A program made the position numbers and the translations under genes. The notes under the pieces are model-generated. The model ran no database searches, was not told where the DNA came from, and saw nothing but the letters and a program-made list of their open reading frames with translations. Below, one piece after another: positions 33,406 to 35,720 of a stretch of 35,720 nucleotides of DNA (position 1 is the first letter of the stretch; every line of letters starts with the position of its first letter). Origin of the DNA: an uncultured Chthonomonas sp. (GTDB taxonomy: Bacteria > Armatimonadota > Chthonomonadetes > Chthonomonadales > CAJBBX01); the NCBI GenBank assembly GCA_903951425.1, contig CAJBBX010000020.1, forward strand, positions 1-35,720, given 5' to 3'.

Positions 33406-34149
33406 CTAGCCGGGGCAGTTCGCGTGCCAGGGCGCGGCGCCGGGTATGGGATAGCGGCGCATGAGGTCGACGCCGGACCAGGGCTCGCCGCAGGGGTTCG
33501 AGAGAAGCGTGCCTCGGCCCATCCACTTGGCGTGGCCGTCGAAGAACGTCGCGTTGACGCCCACGCTGTGCCGGGTCAGGGCCAGCACCGGCTCGCCGTA
33601 GCCCGCCTTGTCGTAGAGGTTCTTCGGCGGCTCGAACCAGGAGTCGTCGAACCTGGCGCCCTTCTCGGTGATCACGATGGTCTCCGCCGGCGCCTCCACG
33701 GCGGCAAGGCCCAGCGACTCGGCCATGCGGTTCGCCACATACGAGCGCGGGACCAGCGGCCGGCCCGCCTGGCCGTCCTCCAGCGCGTGGGGCGTGCGGC
33801 CGGTATCCGACGGGCAGATCAGCAGGCCGCCGCCGGAGTTGCCGTAGGGGCGTATCTGGTTCCACCAGCGGTTCTCCCGAGTGGCGCCCAGGGGTGCGGC
33901 CGAATTGGCGCGGCTCAGCTGGCTGTTGTGCCCGAAGAAGAAGCAGGTCTCGTCGTAGTCCTCAATGTACATGGCCAGCGCCATGCCCATCTGCCGCATG
34001 TTGGAGTTGCAGGTGGTCTGGCGCGCCTTCTCCCGGGCCTGGGCGAAGACCGGGAAGAGGATGGCGGCCAGAATGGCGATAATGGCGATAACAACAAGAA
34101 GCTCGATGAGAGTGAATCCTGCGGCATGCAGTCGACGGTTTATGGGCAT
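33406..34149 (-). CDS. Type II secretion/type IV pilin-like prepilin with H-x9-DG motif (DUF1559-like)
   Basis: 247 residues. The N-terminus is a class III prepilin signal: a basic leader, cleavage G11|F12, E16 as mature residue 5, then a hydrophobic helix ([20 protein letters not shown]). It continues [20 protein letters not shown], a stretch very common in Armatimonadota prepilins. Near the C-terminus, H194 and D204-G205 form the H-x9-DG motif ([13 protein letters not shown]). Such proteins occur in large families and are thought to be pseudopilins or surface proteins matured by prepilin peptidase; no secretion gene is nearby. The start overlaps the thioesterase gene end by 10 bases, and the GH42-like gene begins 22 bases after the stop, so all are probably one transcript. 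Confidence 0.9.
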   Translation of the reverse strand: MPINRRLHAAGFTLIELLVVIAIIAILAAILFPVFAQAREKARQTTCNSNMRQMGMALAMYIEDYDETCFFFGHNSQLSRANSAAPLGATRENRWWNQIRPYGNSGGGLLICPSDTGRTPHALEDGQAGRPLVPRSYVANRMAESLGLAAVEAPAETIVITEKGARFDDSWFEPPKNLYDKAGYGEPVLALTRHSVGVNATFFDGHAKWMGRGTLLSNPCGEPWSGVDLMRRYPIPGAAPWHANCPG

Positions 34150-34592
34150 TGTGGAGTTCCTGGGTCATGTCCCTGCGTGGCAAGAGCCGTCAGGGCGTGT
34201 TCGGGGAAGGATGCAGGCGAGTTGTCGCGGTGGATCGCTACATGCGTCGTGTGGCCCGTTGCGAGGAGCTCGCCTTCGCGCAGTACAGAGTAATAGAAGG
34301 TTACTGTGCGTCGGGTGAGGCGTGTGATGGTGGCGCGGACGGTCAGCACATCGTCATAGAGCGCCGACCTCAGGAAGCGGCACGCGCAGTCCGCCACCGG
34401 AAGCGAAATGCCCAGCTCGGTCTCCATCCGGTGGTAGCTGAAGCCCTGCGCGCGGCAGAGAGCGGCCCGCCCCACCTCGAACCAGGCGAAGTAGTTGCCG
34501 TGGTAGGCCACGCCGCCCTGGTCGGTCTCGGCGTAGCGCACCCTCACGGTTGTCTCGCAGGTCGGCGCATCGTGCTGCTGCGGCTTGCTCAT
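34140..34592 (-). CDS. Acyl-CoA thioesterase, 4-hydroxybenzoyl-CoA thioesterase (hot-dog) family
   Basis: 150 residues from ATG 34592 behind CGGAG. The single hot-dog domain shows the YbgC/4HBT signature [25 protein letters not shown] with catalytic D24, then [43 protein letters not shown] and [23 protein letters not shown]. Family members hydrolyse short-chain or aromatic acyl-CoA, and some act on acyl-ACP in phospholipid metabolism. It lies 13 bases after the beta-propeller gene and overlaps the prepilin start by 10 bases. This housekeeping-type enzyme has no evident functional link to its secreted neighbours. Confidence 0.9.
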   Translation of the reverse strand: MSKPQQHDAPTCETTVRVRYAETDQGGVAYHGNYFAWFEVGRAALCRAQGFSYHRMETELGISLPVADCACRFLRSALYDDVLTVRATITRLTRRTVTFYYSVLREGELLATGHTTHVAIHRDNSPASFPEHALTALATQGHDPGTPQCP

Positions 34593-34605
34593 GCTTCGGC
34601 TCCGG

Positions 34606-35505
34606 TCAGCGGACGATCTGCCCCTTGACGCAGTCGCCCTTGACGTCCAGCAGCTGCACGGTGTTGAGCGTCTTGAAGGTGGCATGGTCCACGTTGGTCC
34701 AGATTACCTTCTTGTCTCGGGTGACCTCGAACATGTGGGTTCCGTTGCCGATGAACCCATGTCCGAGCCAGTTGCAGACGACCGTGTTGCCGTTGGGCAG
34801 GCGCTGGACGCCCGCCACGAAGCGCAGCGGGATGCCGGGCAGCTCGCTCTCGTCGATGGACCAGACGATCTTGGCGTCCTTGTCCATCTCGACCAGCCGA
34901 TGCCCGTCGCCGCAGGAGACCAGCGTGTTGCCGTTCTTCAGCCGAATGGCCCCGAACGCATTGCCCGGCACGGGTACGGACGAGAGGACTGCACCGTCGG
35001 GGTCCAGTTCCTTGACCACGTTCTCGCCCGTGCATGCGATGAGGTAGTGGCCGTTGGGCAGCTTGCGGGCGTTGCGGAAGCGGCTGTGCTGGTCGGGGGC
35101 ATTCGTGGGAACCTTCACCGTCTTGCGGATGGTCCCGTCCTTGCCCACCTCGATCAGTTGGCAACCCTTGAGCTCGCCCACCATGGTGTCGCCGTTCGGT
35201 AGCCGCTGGCAGGTGTAGACCTCGTCGCCCTCACCGGTCTTGTACTCCCAGACGAGCTTCTTGTCCAGGGTCAGCTCCTTCACGCCGCCGTAGTAGGTGT
35301 GGAGGATGTTGCCGTTTGGGAGCATCCAGACATCGGTGACGCCGGGGGCGGGCGTCTCCCACTCCACCACTCCGGCCGCGCTGAGGATAACCACGCGGCC
35401 ACCGGTGTAGTCGCCCAGCAGCATTCGGTGCGAGGTGGGCGGCGCGGCCATGGCGCCGGCGGCAGCGAGCAGGAGGACGACATGGAGCAGGCCGGATCGG
35501 ATCAT
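34606..35505 (-). CDS. Secreted beta-propeller protein (PQQ-like / LPNGNT-repeat type)
   Basis: 299 residues. ATG at 35505 follows GAGGTG. A signal peptide (LLHVVLLLAAAGAMA) is followed by repeats of about 45 residues, each with a variant of LPNGNTL: MLPNGNILHTYY, RLPNGDTMVGEL, KLPNGHYLIACT, RLKNGNTLVSCG and RLPNGNTVVCNW. These blades alternate with strands such as VVEWETPAPGVTDV and KIVWSIDES, giving a six- or seven-bladed propeller. Proteins of this type are often annotated as PQQ-binding-like or arylsulfotransferase-like, but no catalytic histidine or PQQ site can be assigned here. It is the first gene of the four-gene operon ending at 30351. Confidence 0.85.
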   Translation of the reverse strand: MIRSGLLHVVLLLAAAGAMAAPPTSHRMLLGDYTGGRVVILSAAGVVEWETPAPGVTDVWMLPNGNILHTYYGGVKELTLDKKLVWEYKTGEGDEVYTCQRLPNGDTMVGELKGCQLIEVGKDGTIRKTVKVPTNAPDQHSRFRNARKLPNGHYLIACTGENVVKELDPDGAVLSSVPVPGNAFGAIRLKNGNTLVSCGDGHRLVEMDKDAKIVWSIDESELPGIPLRFVAGVQRLPNGNTVVCNWLGHGFIGNGTHMFEVTRDKKVIWTNVDHATFKTLNTVQLLDVKGDCVKGQIVR

Positions 35506-35617
35506 GCATTCACCTCATAGCGTGACTGAGCGCGGCGTGATGCCGGCGCCCTCGTAGCGTACCTAGAGTATGGCAGTCACGAGCCGCCTCCATGGCGATG
35601 GCGACGGCCCGCGATTG

Positions 35618-35623
35618 TAGAAT
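35618..35623 (+). promoter_or_regulatory. Possible -10 element (TAGAAT) for the last gene
   Basis: TAGAAT (in TTGTAGAATGG) lies 35 bases before the ATG at 35659, in the 153-base divergent gap. No clear -35 element is visible. Confidence 0.3.
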
Positions 35624-35658
35624 GGTGGGTAGACCGTTGCAGCAGGAGGATTGGGAGC

Positions 35659-35720
35659 ATGGCAGGTCGCCGCAGATATGACAGCCCCTGGAAGACGATC
35701 ATCGAGGCGCTCTTCCCCGA
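35659..35720 (+). CDS. N-terminus of an Rpn / DUF4351-like (PD-(D/E)XK) protein, cut by window edge
   Basis: Only about 20 codons are present. ATG at 35659 has AGGAGGA (35644-35650) 8 bases upstream. The start MAGRRRYDSPWKTIIEALFP matches the typical opening of the Rpn/DUF4351 family (YDSPWK...FFP), which are nuclease-like proteins described as recombination-promoting or putative transposases. The catalytic region is outside the window, so this is a resemblance on a short stretch only. Confidence 0.55.
   Translation, partial: MAGRRRYDSPWKTIIEALFP

Overview
This is a high-GC bacterial chromosome segment, gene-dense, with strong AGGAGG-type ribosome sites and ATG, GTG and TTG starts. A Kdo/lipid A operon shows a diderm (outer-membrane) cell. 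A prepilin-like protein with the [13 protein letters not shown] stretch and an H-x9-DG motif, together with many large secreted glycoside hydrolases and a DUF1080 protein, points to Armatimonadota; a Planctomycetota-like lineage is less likely. This placement rests on protein style and not on a marker gene. I saw no tRNA, rRNA, CRISPR array, insertion sequence or phage gene.

Layout. 1-3070 (-): a secreted GH2 glycosidase whose C-terminus lies outside the window. 3113-4702 (-): a receiver-GAF-GAF regulator. 4829-7345 (+): an unusual histidine kinase that starts with an IolE-like TIM barrel, followed after 8 bases by a single-domain receiver. 7904-9331 (+): a nitronate monooxygenase-like flavoprotein. 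9398-11164 (-): a secreted purple-acid-phosphatase-like phosphoesterase. 11284-12234 (-): a DUF123-GNAT fusion, divergent from a methyltransferase at 12353-13009 (+). 12976-15024 (-): a glycogen branching enzyme of the eukaryotic-like type. 15330-19460 (+): a tightly coupled operon waaA-lpxK-lpxL-like-kdsB. 19540-21855 (-): a secreted TIM-barrel hydrolase-like protein. 22014-22997 (-): an HMG-CoA-lyase-like aldolase. 23138-23824 (+): a DUF1080 protein. 23947-26790 (+): a large secreted protein with C-terminal Ig-like repeats. 26887-28956 (-): a DUF4038/GH140-like hydrolase. 29077-30265 (+): a broken WD40-Ig relative of the 23947 protein. 30351-35505 (-): an operon of secreted beta-propeller, thioesterase, prepilin-like protein and GH42-like glycosidase. 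35659-end (+): the start of an Rpn/DUF4351-like gene.

How it works together. Five exported carbohydrate-active or related proteins suggest a saprophyte that degrades plant or microbial polysaccharides. The operon at 15330-19460 covers Kdo activation, Kdo transfer, lipid A 4'-phosphorylation and late acylation. The locus at 3113-7767 looks like a self-contained phosphorelay (kinase, lone receiver, receiver-GAF-GAF output) whose kinase carries a sugar-isomerase or inosose-dehydratase fold at its N-terminus. It is the best candidate here for an undescribed system, and a GH2 gene lies 42 bases downstream of its output regulator. Convergent gene pairs are separated by strong hairpins, and some intergenic sequences look like members of dispersed repeat families.
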